Shown here in pieces: positions 33,955 to 43,345 of a stretch of 62,871 bases of DNA. Source of the DNA: Ignavibacteriales bacterium (GTDB lineage Bacteria; Bacteroidota; Ignavibacteria; Ignavibacteriales; Ignavibacteriaceae); assembly GCA_016707585.1 (NCBI GenBank), contig JADJHL010000004.1:1-62871 (forward strand), given 5' to 3'. The notes below the pieces were generated by a model. That model saw nothing but the letters and a program-made list of their open reading frames with translations. It had not been told where the DNA came from and made no database searches. The number at the start of each line of letters is the position of its first letter. The stretch's first letter is position 1. The position numbers and the translations under genes were made by a program.

Positions 33955-34176
33955 TCAATTAAAACTATTTTTTTTAGTTTTCTTTCCTTTTATAACGCTT
34001 AAGATATCATTAAGAGATTTATCTCTGTACAAAGTTTTACTTTGTTCAGTATAATTATTTTGTCCTTTGGAAAATTGATTAATAAATCTAAATATATTTG
34101 TAAGTCCAATCTGTTTACTCAACAATAAGATTGCTTCTTCATTTATTTCATTTAAAGGTTTATCAATAGTTCTCAT
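33955..34176 (-). CDS. Small hypothetical protein, possibly antitoxin-like
   Basis: The 73-residue protein ('MRTIDKPLNEINEEAILLLS', '..IFRFINQFSKGQNNYT') resembles a widespread family of short proteins of the pattern 'KPL..M..EAI.LL...G...T.RFL.QF..G..DYT' that I associate with antitoxin-like genes. The family is from memory. It overlaps by ATGA with a very short upstream frame (GTG 'VKTKAIIPIELIGEIEK', 34175-34228), which may be the remnant of a partner gene. No toxin gene is visible beside it. Confidence 0.5.
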   Translation of the reverse strand: MRTIDKPLNEINEEAILLLSKQIGLTNIFRFINQFSKGQNNYTEQSKTLYRDKSLNDILSVIKGKKTKKNSFN

Positions 34177-34281
34177 TTTTCAATTTCTCCAATCAATTCT
34201 ATTGGTATAATTGCTTTGGTTTTCACTATATGTTTTTGTGCCTCTTTTCTATTGCAAAGTTAAGGAGAAATGAGGAAAGAA

Positions 34282-35202
34282 TTAGTTCTTTAAAAACTCA
34301 GTAAAGAATTGAATAATTGAAGAATCAAGTTTTGAACCACCTACTTGTGAAAGATTATTATGATTTCCATTTTTAATTGGATACCACTTTTTATTCAATG
34401 ATTTAAGATTATTAAATATTTCTTTTCCATATCTGTGTGAAATTCTTTCGTCCTTTAGACCGTGAACAATCATAACTGGCTGGTCTATGTATTTAGCATC
34501 AAAAGATGGGTTTACTTTATCAACTTCAAAATTTGCAATCTCTTGACTTCGCTCTAAAACTTTATCTACAATCCAATTGATTCTAACAGAGTACATTCTT
34601 TCGGAATAATCGTAAATAATATTTCTCAAGTTAGCAAAAGGACTTTCAGCTATCCCACATTTAATTCTTTTTTCATTTTTCATGGTTTGAATAATAATAG
34701 CAGCGCCAAGTGAGTGTCCTAATGCTCCATATGGTTCCGAACCTGGAAACAAAACGCTTACTGAATCTATAAATGATGAAAAATCTTTTTTCTCATAGAA
34801 ACCAAAAGTACAGTTTAATCCTTCACTTTCTCCATTTGCTCTCGAGTCATATAGTACACAATTAAAACCTGCTAATGATAATAATTTAGCATTGTCTAAC
34901 ATTGCTGTTTTATTGCTTCCAATGCCGTGTAAAAGAAATATTGTGCCTTTGGATTTTACACTACCAGAAAAAACAAACCAGCCATTAAGAGTTATAGAAT
35001 CCTCAACGGTAATATTAAACTCTTTATAAATAAGATTTAGTTGAGATGGTGTTAACTCTAAATTGATGCTTCTATCTGGTCTGATAGGTGAATATGCCAG
35101 ATAATTGTTGATCGCATAATCCAAAAAGAAATAAGCAGCAATTGTTAAAAACAAAATAACAAATAGAAAAATAAGGAAGAACTTTTTAAGTTTAGATTTC
35201 AA
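34282..35202 (-). CDS. Membrane-anchored alpha/beta hydrolase
   Basis: The 306-residue protein has an N-terminal membrane helix (about 7-29) and an alpha/beta-hydrolase domain. The nucleophile elbow is 'GHSLGAAI', the acid is Asp in 'VHGLKDERIS', and the catalytic His is in 'NGNHNNL'; an oxyanion segment 'LLHGIGSNK' is also present. It probably faces the periplasm and is a serine esterase or lipase-like enzyme of unknown substrate. Its ATG overlaps the stop of the M50 protease gene upstream. Confidence 0.88.
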   Translation of the reverse strand: MKSKLKKFFLIFLFVILFLTIAAYFFLDYAINNYLAYSPIRPDRSINLELTPSQLNLIYKEFNITVEDSITLNGWFVFSGSVKSKGTIFLLHGIGSNKTAMLDNAKLLSLAGFNCVLYDSRANGESEGLNCTFGFYEKKDFSSFIDSVSVLFPGSEPYGALGHSLGAAIIIQTMKNEKRIKCGIAESPFANLRNIIYDYSERMYSVRINWIVDKVLERSQEIANFEVDKVNPSFDAKYIDQPVMIVHGLKDERISHRYGKEIFNNLKSLNKKWYPIKNGNHNNLSQVGGSKLDSSIIQFFTEFLKN

Positions 35203-35894
35203 TGATAATTGCTTCCCGGATAGAGAAGGTTGATTGCGATTAAATGAATTTTGAGGTAGATAAGATCAAAGATTTTCCAGGCAATGAACAAACCTGCAAT
35301 TGCAAAAACAGGATTACGGATAAAGGCAATATACTTTCTACCAGTTTCTTCACTTAAATACATTGGAGGAATTGCACTACCATCCAAAGGAGGAAACGGA
35401 ATTAGATTGAAAATAAAAAGTATTAGGTTTAGCGAAAACATTACGCTTACAATCTTTGCAAGTATTTCGGTCCAGCCAACATTTACTCCAGATACAATTC
35501 CGGAAATTGTAATGCTATCTGGTTGATAGAATATTCCGAAAGCAATTCCTAAATGAATAATTGCAACAGATATTATTAATAAAATAAAATTTGATATTGG
35601 TCCTGCAGCAGCCATAGCAGCAGCTTTTTTTGGATAATCGTGAGCCCATTGTGGATTATATGGTGTGCTTGCCCAACCAATCATCCATCCACCCGCTAGA
35701 AAAGAAAGTATAGGAACTACAACTGTTCCAAATGGTTCTCGTTTTATATGCGGAACAGGATTTAAACTTACCTGTCCGATTGAATGAGCAGTGCTATCGC
35801 CTAATTTGTGGGCAGTAAATGCGTGTGCTGCTTCGTGAAAAACAGTTGAGAATAAAAAAACTGCGTACCAAAGAATACCATCTGTAATGTTCAT
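35199..35894 (-). CDS. Site-2 (M50) metalloprotease-like membrane protein
   Basis: The 231-residue integral-membrane protein carries the zinc motif 'HEAAH' (HExxH) in its first helix, and 'NLIPFPPLDGS', the NPDG-like motif of S2P enzymes with the third zinc ligand in its Asp. These are features of intramembrane zinc proteases (rhomboid-independent, FtsH-unrelated), here of the small non-PDZ type. It is translationally coupled (ATGA) to the alpha/beta hydrolase gene. The substrate is unknown. Confidence 0.9.
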   Translation of the reverse strand: MNITDGILWYAVFLFSTVFHEAAHAFTAHKLGDSTAHSIGQVSLNPVPHIKREPFGTVVVPILSFLAGGWMIGWASTPYNPQWAHDYPKKAAAMAAAGPISNFILLIISVAIIHLGIAFGIFYQPDSITISGIVSGVNVGWTEILAKIVSVMFSLNLILFIFNLIPFPPLDGSAIPPMYLSEETGRKYIAFIRNPVFAIAGLFIAWKIFDLIYLKIHLIAINLLYPGSNYH

Positions 35895-35972
35895 AATTGT
35901 TAATCATTTTTATTAAAAAAATTAAAATCAACTTCGCTATTAAGAAGCTGTCACATAAGTCAAGGATTATGT

Positions 35973-36041
35973 GTCATTCCCGTGAAAACGGGAATCCAGA
36001 ACCTATAATTAAATATGGATTCCCACTTTCGTGGGAATGAC
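35973..36041. repeat. Dispersed inverted repeat
   Basis: 'GTCATTCCCGTGAAAACGGG' and 'CCCACTTTCGTGGGAATGAC' are arms of a large inverted repeat with inner hairpins (CCCGT/ACGGG type). GCTGTC (35947) and GACAGC (36065) frame it. Such intergenic palindromes occur widely in related genomes. Confidence 0.7.
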
Positions 36042-36082
36042 AATTCTGTATTTTTAACTTTTGAGACAGCATAGAGTTTGAT

Positions 36083-38065
36083 TTACTCCAAACCATAAAC
36101 GTTAATGTTATTTGGGAACTCAATTGTAAATTTAAGAGGAATAATTTTAGTTTCACCAGGATTTAATTTTAAATCCCATTTAAGTTCTTTCTTATCATTA
36201 AGTTTTTCTGCCAGATCTTTTGGTATTAAAAGTTCAGTTTTAATTTTTTCGTTTCTTGAAATAGGAAGCTGATCGAGTATGGAAATATCTTCTGCTGTTT
36301 TTCTATTGTTTGTAATTTTAATCTCGTAATCATAAGTGATCATCTTACTTCCATCAAATAATCCTTTACTTTCTACAAATTTATTTTTAAGAATCTTTTC
36401 ACATTTAATGCTTTCATCAATTCCGAGTGCAAGCTCCAGCGTGTCTGTTGGAACAACGGTATTTAGAAAAGTTCTGTTTACAAAATCATTATCAACAAAA
36501 ATATTTATTTCACCTTCCAGCAGAGGATAATCATTTTTATTAGCAACCTTGCCTTTAACATAAACTTTCTCTAAAGTTTTTGGAATGGATGTATATGAAA
36601 AATCAATTGGCAAATTATTTATTGCAATTGTTACTTTGTGTGTAGAGTTATCACTTGGAATTGTGTTCTTAGTATTAATTTCAAAAGTTGTTGAAATATC
36701 TTTTGCTTTAACATCACTAAAAATTGGAGGTTGGATACTATATCCTGTTTCATCACTACTAATTATGCTTGTACTACTTGTCATACTTTTTTGTATCAAG
36801 GGTTTATTGCCAGTAATAACAACTTCTTCAAGAGCTAGATCAGATTGTTGAAGCGGTATATTTAAATTTGCAATATGTTTAGCTTTTATTTCAAGGTTTA
36901 CACTTATAGTCTCATAACCAATATAAGCTACTTTAACATTATAAGTGCCTGAATTCACACTTGCTATATAATACTTACCAGTGACGTCAGTTGCAGATCC
37001 AATTGCAGTTCCATTAATAACAACATTAGCACCGACTAAAGGCTCGCCTGTGGCTGCATCGGTTATATAACCAGTAATTGCACCAACTCCATTAGGCAAT
37101 CCCCAGTTCTGATCATACGTTGCTGAATAACCACCAACCTGAAATTGAGTTTCGTTTGACCTGCTATTTCTTAAATTATTGTTATAAGGTAATGGATTAA
37201 CATCCACAAACCATGGATCTAGTTTTGGTAAAGATTTTACAGATAATGGATCTGCAGTTGAAAATGTTAGTTTAATATCTTTCCAATCTTCGCCCGTTGA
37301 TTGATGAACCATACCAAAAAAATCTAGTTCAACCTGCTTGGATTTTGAATCTACTCTTGCGTCATAAATAGGATACCAGCTAGCACTATTAACAATATAA
37401 GATGCTTGAATTTCAGCTTTGGTATTTTGTGAAGCATCAATCTTAACAATAATCTCTTTATAATTTTTCTGCTCAATATCTTGTGATTGATTCATCGTTA
37501 ACTGAATGGATTTTATTTCTTCATCTAATTTTGATCTTTTTGCTGATTGTTCTCTTATTCCAGAAAATATTTCTTTCAAGTTATTATCTACAAAACTTAA
37601 GATATCATTCCACTCTTTAGTAGAATTAGTGCTTGAAAGAATTTTTTGGTTAGCATATTTAACAGACTCAGCCTTTAATGATTCAATAAACTGTTTCTTA
37701 CTATCATAAATTGCAATCTGATCTGATGCAACTTGCATTTCAGATTTAAGTGCATCAATTTTTTTCTGCAACGCATTTATATCATCTTTACGAATTTCAG
37801 TTGTAAACTTTCGTTCAACCTTTACATCCAAAATTTTTATTTCGCCATTTCCTATCGCAGATATTCTAACTGATTCATCTTTTATATCAGTTGTTAGTTC
37901 AGAAAAAATAATTGTGTTCTCGTCTTTCTGAAGATTTACATCTGCTGAACGAGTTACCATTGCACGATCTTTAAAGACAGTCGCCTCAATAACTTTAGAT
38001 TCAATTGGTTTAACCTGTGGAAAGCACATAGAAGAAAAGATCAGTAAAAGTAAATACTTTTTCAT
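36083..38065 (-). CDS. DUF4139/MuiA family protein with inserted carboxypeptidase-regulatory-like domain
   Basis: The 660-residue secreted protein (signal peptide 1-16) follows the mucoidy-inhibitor MuiA layout: N-terminal DUF4140 (about 25-130), a coiled coil (90-200), and a DUF4139 core ('ASYIVNSASWYPIYDAR', '..WKDIKLTFSTADPL') interrupted by a carboxypeptidase-regulatory-like beta domain at 329-420 ('GYITDAATGEPLVGANVVIN', 'GKYYIASVNSGTYNVKVAYI'). The core resumes after the insertion up to 'GETKIIPLKFTIEFPNNINV'. It is an envelope protein of unknown role; the inserted domain resembles those that cap TonB-dependent receptors and likely binds a carbohydrate or partner. Confidence 0.85.
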   Translation of the reverse strand: MKKYLLLLIFSSMCFPQVKPIESKVIEATVFKDRAMVTRSADVNLQKDENTIIFSELTTDIKDESVRISAIGNGEIKILDVKVERKFTTEIRKDDINALQKKIDALKSEMQVASDQIAIYDSKKQFIESLKAESVKYANQKILSSTNSTKEWNDILSFVDNNLKEIFSGIREQSAKRSKLDEEIKSIQLTMNQSQDIEQKNYKEIIVKIDASQNTKAEIQASYIVNSASWYPIYDARVDSKSKQVELDFFGMVHQSTGEDWKDIKLTFSTADPLSVKSLPKLDPWFVDVNPLPYNNNLRNSRSNETQFQVGGYSATYDQNWGLPNGVGAITGYITDAATGEPLVGANVVINGTAIGSATDVTGKYYIASVNSGTYNVKVAYIGYETISVNLEIKAKHIANLNIPLQQSDLALEEVVITGNKPLIQKSMTSSTSIISSDETGYSIQPPIFSDVKAKDISTTFEINTKNTIPSDNSTHKVTIAINNLPIDFSYTSIPKTLEKVYVKGKVANKNDYPLLEGEINIFVDNDFVNRTFLNTVVPTDTLELALGIDESIKCEKILKNKFVESKGLFDGSKMITYDYEIKITNNRKTAEDISILDQLPISRNEKIKTELLIPKDLAEKLNDKKELKWDLKLNPGETKIIPLKFTIEFPNNINVYGLE

Positions 38066-38320
38066 TATATCACCCTTAGATAGTTTAACTCATATCAATT
38101 TTATAATCGTAAAAGAATATAATCGAACCAATAAATGAGTTTATTTTAAATTATTGAAAACAATGTTTCCCCCGCCAAGAGAAGTGAATTAAGGGAAAGT
38201 AAAAGCCAGAACAGTAACAATTAATTTAATTGCATACGCAAATTAGGGCATTGAGATTAAAGGTTCAATCAATCCTTTTATATAAATAATGATAAACTGC
38301 CATTAGAAATGATGAACTCA

Positions 38321-38351
38321 TTTGTTCAAAGAAATCAATTGAGTAATTTTT
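38321..38351 (+). promoter_or_regulatory. Possible Bacteroidetes-type promoter
   Basis: TTTG (38321-38324), 19 bases, then TAATTTTT (38344-38351) approximates TTTG-N19-21-TANNTTTG with one mismatch, upstream of the sortilin-like gene. The rest of the 38066-38395 gap shows nothing else I can support. Confidence 0.3.
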
Positions 38352-38395
38352 GATTGATTATTTTAAAAGTTATCAGTTATTCAACCGGAGACATT

Positions 38396-41300
38396 ATGAA
38401 ATCAAATATTTTTACAATCTTTTTATTAACCATATTTTCATTTGTAATTGTTGCGCAGGATAAAGACAAGAAAGAAGATAAAAATCCTTACAAGTCTGAA
38501 ACATTTAATGGATTAAAATTCCGTTCAATCGGACCTGCAGCAACATCAGGTAGAGTAATTGATTTTGCGGTAAACCCAAATGATGTAAATGAATACTATG
38601 TTGCAGTTGCTTGCGGTAATGTCTGGAAGACAACAAACTCTGGCACAACATGGAATCCAATCTTTGATAATTACGGCTCACACTCTGTTGGATGTGTTAC
38701 ACTTGATCCGAATAATCAACACATTGTTTATGTTGGAACAGGCGAAAACAATTCTCAGCGTAGTGTTAGCTGGGGTGATGGAGTTTACAGAAGTGAAGAC
38801 GGCGGAAAAAGTTTTACAAATATCGGGTTAAAAAAATCAGAACATATCGCAAAAGTTTTAATCGATCCACGAGACAGTAAAGTAATTTATGTTGCTGCAC
38901 AAGGGCCACTTTGGGGACCAGGTGGACAAAGAGGTTTGTATAAAACTACAAATTATGGAACTACGTGGGATTCAGTTCTTTACATCAGCCCAAACACTGG
39001 AGTAACAGATGTTGTAATGGATCCACGAAATCCCGATGTTCTTTATGCAGCATCTTACCAGAGAAGAAGACACGTTTGGACTTTGATTAACGGTGGACCT
39101 GAAGGTGCAATTCATAAATCTACAGATGGCGGTAAAACCTGGAATAAATTAACGAGTGGGTTGCCAAGTGGTGATGTTGGAAGAATCGGTTTAGCAATTT
39201 CACCAGTTAATCCTGATTATGTTTATGCAGTTGTAGAAGCAGCAAATGATGGAAGTGGATTTTATAGAACAACAAATCGCGGGGCAAGCTGGGAGAAAAT
39301 GAGTGATTATAAAAACACCAGCGCACAATATTATTCGGAAATATTTTGTGATCCAATTGATGTAAATAAAATATATATACTCGATACCTTTTCATCAATA
39401 ACAACAGATGGCGGAAAAACATTTACACAAATCAGTACAAAAGCCAGACACGTTGATGATCACGCATTTTGGATAAATCCTAAAAACACAAAACATTATA
39501 TGATTGGCGGGGATGGTGGAATTTATGTTACCTATGATGCAGGACAGAATTTTAAATGGAAAGAGAATTTACCAACACTTCAATTTTATAGAGTGAGTGT
39601 CGATAACTTTGAACCATTTTATCGTGTAATGGGCGGAACTCAAGATAATAATAGTATGATTGGCCCATCGCAAACAATTAATGACGAAGGAATTGTAAAC
39701 GCAGATTGGGTTCCACTTGTTGGCGGTGATGGTTATGAAGCACTGACTGATCCAAGCAATCCAAATATTATTTATTGTGAATGGCAGCATGGCGGATTAA
39801 CAAGATATGATATGCAAAGCGGCGAACAGCTAAGTATAAAACCGCAGGAAAGAAAAGATGAAGCTCCTTACAGATGGAATTGGGATACACCGCTGATAAC
39901 AAGTCCGCATAGTAATACAAGAATTTACATTGCAGCAAATAAAGTTTTTAGAAGTGATGATCGTGGTGATACCTGGCAGGTTATAAGTGATGATTTAACT
40001 AGACAGGTTGATAGAAATAAATTTAAAGTTATGGATAAAGTTTGGAGTGTTGATGCTGTTGCTAAAAATGCTTCAACATCTTTTTATGGAAATATTGTTT
40101 CGTTAACAGAGTCTCCACTTGTTGAAGGTTTAATTTATGTTGGAACAGATGACGGCTTAGTCCAGGTTACAGAAGATGGCGGGAAAAATTGGAGAAAGAT
40201 TGAATCATTTCCTGATGTTCCTGAAATGACTTATGTGAGTTGTCTGTATGCATCACAACATAATGCTAATACTGTTTATGCAACGTTTGATAATCATAAG
40301 CGAGCTGATTTTAAGCCTTATGTTTTAGTAAGTAATGATCGGGGAAAAAGCTGGAAATCGATTTCAGGGGATTTAAAAGAGCCACAAGTTGTTTATTCTT
40401 TTGTGCAGGACCATATAAAGAAAGATCTGTTTTTTATCGGAACTGAATATGGAGTTTTCTTTACAAACAACGGTGGTGAAAAATGGATACAATTAAAAGG
40501 GAATCTTCCAACACAGGCAGTCAGAGATCTTGATATTCAAAAGAGAGAAAATGATTTGGCAGTTGCAACCTTTGGAAGAGGATTTTACATACTTGATAAT
40601 TACTCGCCACTAAGAGAAACATCAGAAAAAGTTTTAAATGAGGAAAACTACAAACTCCTCCCAGTTAAAGATGCTTTAATGTTTACAAAACGAAGTGCAA
40701 CTTTTAGCGGAGTTGGCGCATCATTTTATAAAGCTGATAATCCGCCATTTGGTGCTACGTTTACTTACTATATAAAAGAAGTCCCAAAAACTTTGAAACA
40801 GCAAAGACAGGAAAAAGAAAAAGAATTAGTAAAAAATAATGAACCGGTTTACTATCCATCGTTTGATGATTTACGAAAAGAAGATGACGAAGAAAAACCG
40901 TTTTTACTTTTTACTGTTTATGATCAAGCAGGAAATGTTGTAAGAAAATTAAAATCAAAAGCGGAAGCCGGAATAAATCGATTCACGTGGGATTTGCGTT
41001 ATGCTTCAACTGACCCAATTAAAAAAGTGACTGATGAAAACCCAAGTGGTGCGCCGGTTATGCCAGGCAAATACAAAGTTACAATGTCAGCTAGCATTGA
41101 TGGAGTTTTAAAAGAAGTTGCTGGTCCTGTTGAGTTTGAAGCGAAAGTTTTGAATAATGTTACATTACCTGCAAGTGATAGAAGTGAATTAGTTGCATTC
41201 CAGAAAAAAGTAAATGATTTAAATCGTGTTATAAATGGTGCGATTGAAGTTTCATCTGATTTAAAGAGTAAAATTGAAATAATCAAAACAGCAATTAAGC

Positions 41301-41650
41301 AAACACAAAATGCACCACAAAGTTTGATTGATGAAGCAAACAGAATTGCGGATGAAAATACAATCCTTTACAGAAAACTTGTTGATGACGAAGTCTTAGC
41401 CAAACGCAATGAACCGACTTATCCAAGTATTTCTGCAAGAGTTGGAGAAGTAGTTTATGGAATGTGGTCATCTACATCAGCACCAACAAATTCTTATAGA
41501 CAAAATTATCAAATTGCATCAGAAGAGTTTAAACCTGTTTTAGAAACATTGAAGAAATTAGTTGAGATTGATTTGAAGAATATTGAGAATGAGATGAATA
41601 AATTAAACTCACCTTGGACACCGGGAAGAGTTCCTGACTGGAAAGAATAA
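38396..41650 (+). CDS. Secreted sortilin-like (VPS10/BNR) propeller protein
   Basis: From ATG 38396, behind 'ACCGGAGACATT', the product is 1084 residues with a signal peptide (1-20, '..VIVAQ'). It contains many BNR/Asp-box strands typical of VPS10/sortilin propellers ('GNVWKTTNSGTTWNPIFDN', 'GVYRSEDGGKSFTNIG', 'HKSTDGGKTWNKLTS', 'GLVQVTEDGGKNWRKIES'), forming two propellers over about 30-745. A Lys/Glu-rich region and a beta domain ('FTWDLRYAST', 'PGKYKVTMSASIDG') and a helical end follow. It lacks a T9SS tail. Related Ignavibacteria proteins are annotated as glycosyl hydrolases, but catalytic residues are not evident. I infer a surface or periplasmic binding role. Confidence 0.88.
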   Translation: MKSNIFTIFLLTIFSFVIVAQDKDKKEDKNPYKSETFNGLKFRSIGPAATSGRVIDFAVNPNDVNEYYVAVACGNVWKTTNSGTTWNPIFDNYGSHSVGCVTLDPNNQHIVYVGTGENNSQRSVSWGDGVYRSEDGGKSFTNIGLKKSEHIAKVLIDPRDSKVIYVAAQGPLWGPGGQRGLYKTTNYGTTWDSVLYISPNTGVTDVVMDPRNPDVLYAASYQRRRHVWTLINGGPEGAIHKSTDGGKTWNKLTSGLPSGDVGRIGLAISPVNPDYVYAVVEAANDGSGFYRTTNRGASWEKMSDYKNTSAQYYSEIFCDPIDVNKIYILDTFSSITTDGGKTFTQISTKARHVDDHAFWINPKNTKHYMIGGDGGIYVTYDAGQNFKWKENLPTLQFYRVSVDNFEPFYRVMGGTQDNNSMIGPSQTINDEGIVNADWVPLVGGDGYEALTDPSNPNIIYCEWQHGGLTRYDMQSGEQLSIKPQERKDEAPYRWNWDTPLITSPHSNTRIYIAANKVFRSDDRGDTWQVISDDLTRQVDRNKFKVMDKVWSVDAVAKNASTSFYGNIVSLTESPLVEGLIYVGTDDGLVQVTEDGGKNWRKIESFPDVPEMTYVSCLYASQHNANTVYATFDNHKRADFKPYVLVSNDRGKSWKSISGDLKEPQVVYSFVQDHIKKDLFFIGTEYGVFFTNNGGEKWIQLKGNLPTQAVRDLDIQKRENDLAVATFGRGFYILDNYSPLRETSEKVLNEENYKLLPVKDALMFTKRSATFSGVGASFYKADNPPFGATFTYYIKEVPKTLKQQRQEKEKELVKNNEPVYYPSFDDLRKEDDEEKPFLLFTVYDQAGNVVRKLKSKAEAGINRFTWDLRYASTDPIKKVTDENPSGAPVMPGKYKVTMSASIDGVLKEVAGPVEFEAKVLNNVTLPASDRSELVAFQKKVNDLNRVINGAIEVSSDLKSKIEIIKTAIKQTQNAPQSLIDEANRIADENTILYRKLVDDEVLAKRNEPTYPSISARVGEVVYGMWSSTSAPTNSYRQNYQIASEEFKPVLETLKKLVEIDLKNIENEMNKLNSPWTPGRVPDWKE

Positions 41651-41653
41651 TTT

Positions 41654-41738
41654 TTCTCTGTGACTCAACGTCTCTGTGGTGAAGAAGTTTTAACCACAGA
41701 GGCGCAAACCTGCCTGTCGGCAGACAGGGTCGCAGAGT
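41654..41738. repeat. 3'-end repeat element (A)
   Basis: 'TCTCTGTGACTCAACGTCTC' is followed by a 9-bp stem CTCTGTGGT/ACCACAGAG (41672-41680/41693-41701). It ends exactly at the stop of the minus-strand C25-like gene and lies 4 bases after the plus-strand gene. An additional small hairpin (CCTGTC..GACAGG) is inserted near its end. Confidence 0.65.
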
Positions 41739-43157
41739 TCATTTTAACAAAATCATTTTTCTTGTTTGAGTAAAATTGCCCGCTCTTAATGTATAAAAGT
41801 ACACTCCACTAACTAAATTACTTTCAACAAAATCGAATTGATGCTTCCCACTAGATTTAACCTCATTAACTAATGTGGCCACTTCTCTTCCTAATACATC
41901 ATATAATATTATTGAAACATTTGATTGAACAGAAATTTCATAACTAATTTTTGTTGAGAAATTATAAGGATTGGGGTAGTTTGAATGAAGTACATAATTA
42001 TGTGGTGTTTCTGTCTTAATTTCATCTACATATACAGTAGGGTCGTACTTGAGCTTAAGTGATGGATCACCTAAAAGGTTGATAGACTTTTTCATATAGT
42101 AATATGTCCCAATATTAGGTAAATCATATTGTTGAATAAGCTGACCCAAGGTCAAATTATATTCATTATATAATCTGTTAACCCAGTCTTGATGAATACT
42201 TCTTAAGGTTACCCAATAGACTAACCCACTAGACCCTAAGCTTGCGATTGATCCACCATTTTCTCGGATTAACATTTCATTTTGAATAGTGCTATTAGAA
42301 TCAAGAATAGCATACTGACCACCAGTAAATAAAGTAATAAAATACTTCCCAAAATTATTAAGTCCGCTTATATCAGTTATATCGAAATAATCTTTATTGA
42401 TAATCATTGAATCATTAAAATGGCCTTCGTAAAACATTATAGAAACACCTTGGTCATTGATATAATTCAATATTGAATCCTTGTTTCCAAAGTTTAACGA
42501 TGTATCTGCATTTGTGAAATATTTTGAGTTGATATTTAACGGCATTAGAGATGACAACATAAAACAGAAATTATCAAAGCCGAACATCTCATCGTCCTCA
42601 TAGATAAATAATGTATTATTAAACCAACTTTGAGAAGAATTAATGTTTTCATAATAAATAACTTTTGAAAAATAGATGTCTACATCGACGATGCTTTTAG
42701 CGGGAACTCTACCAACTTGAAAACTTAATGTTAATGTATCTTCATTGTTTATGTTTATGCCATAGTAGTAATCTGTTTTATGATAAGGATTAAAATAAGG
42801 TGGCATTGGCATTTGTAAATCAAAACTTGGAACTTGAACGTTAGTTCCAACTAATAAAACATATTTTAAATTGGGATTTTGCCAATGTGTTCCGGCATAA
42901 CTTATAAATTCTCTGATGTTGCTTTGTGGAAGGGAATCAGAATTAAACTCGCTATAGATTTGCCCGGTATCAACAATTAAAACATTAAATCCATTGTAAG
43001 ATTCTTTGTGTTGCTTAAATGTTTGGCATGATTGAACAAACTCTGGGGTTGTAATAATGATATAATCGTATTGATTTGTTGTGTCTCTCAAAGTTATACT
43101 CTGAGGAAAAGCAGTACTTATACAAACCAGAAATAAAAGAACAATTAAGTTTTTCAT
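41739..43157 (-). CDS. Secreted C25 (gingipain)-like protein with T9SS domain, catalytic Cys apparently absent
   Basis: From ATG 43157 (after GAGGGG) the product is 472 residues. It has a signal peptide, a Peptidase_C25-like fold ('YDYIIITTPEFVQSCQTFKQ', 'NIREFISYAG', 'KYVLLVGTNVQVPSFD', 'RVPAKSIVDVDIYFSKVIYY') and a T9SS type A tail from about 395. The gingipain His may be the one in 'FYEGHFND', but where the nucleophile Cys is expected the chain reads 'FITLFTGGQYAI', with no Cys. 'NGGSIASLGSSG' downstream matches the usual motif. It may be an inactive binding protein derived from a protease. It probably acts outside the cell. Confidence 0.8.
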   Translation of the reverse strand: MKNLIVLLFLVCISTAFPQSITLRDTTNQYDYIIITTPEFVQSCQTFKQHKESYNGFNVLIVDTGQIYSEFNSDSLPQSNIREFISYAGTHWQNPNLKYVLLVGTNVQVPSFDLQMPMPPYFNPYHKTDYYYGININNEDTLTLSFQVGRVPAKSIVDVDIYFSKVIYYENINSSQSWFNNTLFIYEDDEMFGFDNFCFMLSSLMPLNINSKYFTNADTSLNFGNKDSILNYINDQGVSIMFYEGHFNDSMIINKDYFDITDISGLNNFGKYFITLFTGGQYAILDSNSTIQNEMLIRENGGSIASLGSSGLVYWVTLRSIHQDWVNRLYNEYNLTLGQLIQQYDLPNIGTYYYMKKSINLLGDPSLKLKYDPTVYVDEIKTETPHNYVLHSNYPNPYNFSTKISYEISVQSNVSIILYDVLGREVATLVNEVKSSGKHQFDFVESNLVSGVYFYTLRAGNFTQTRKMILLK

Positions 43158-43275
43158 TGCCCCTCGCAAAAAAGTGAATTAAATACACCCTAAAAAAAAC
43201 TAATTATAGAGACAGTTCCAAGAGCAATTTTGTATGACCGTACTTTTTAATGAACTAAACAAATACTAATCGTTG

Positions 43276-43345
43276 TGTATTCTCTGCGACTCAGTGGTCT
43301 CCCCGGTGAAGAAGTTTTAACCGCAGAGGCGCAAAGACGCGGAGG
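43276..43345. repeat. 3'-end repeat element (B)
   Basis: 'TCTCTGCGACTCAGTGG..' and '..GTGAAGAAGTTTTAACCGCA' closely match elements A and C. It ends at the stop codon of the metallophosphoesterase gene. Its stem is imperfect here. Confidence 0.6.

Noticed and set aside
35974..36156. Minus-strand frame 'CHSHESGNPYLIIGSG'
   Set aside because: It translates the intergenic inverted repeat 35973-36041 and part of the DUF4139 gene in another frame.
38354..38396. Upstream start for the sortilin-like gene
   Set aside because: It adds 14 residues before a good ribosome site and signal peptide; the start at 38396 is better.
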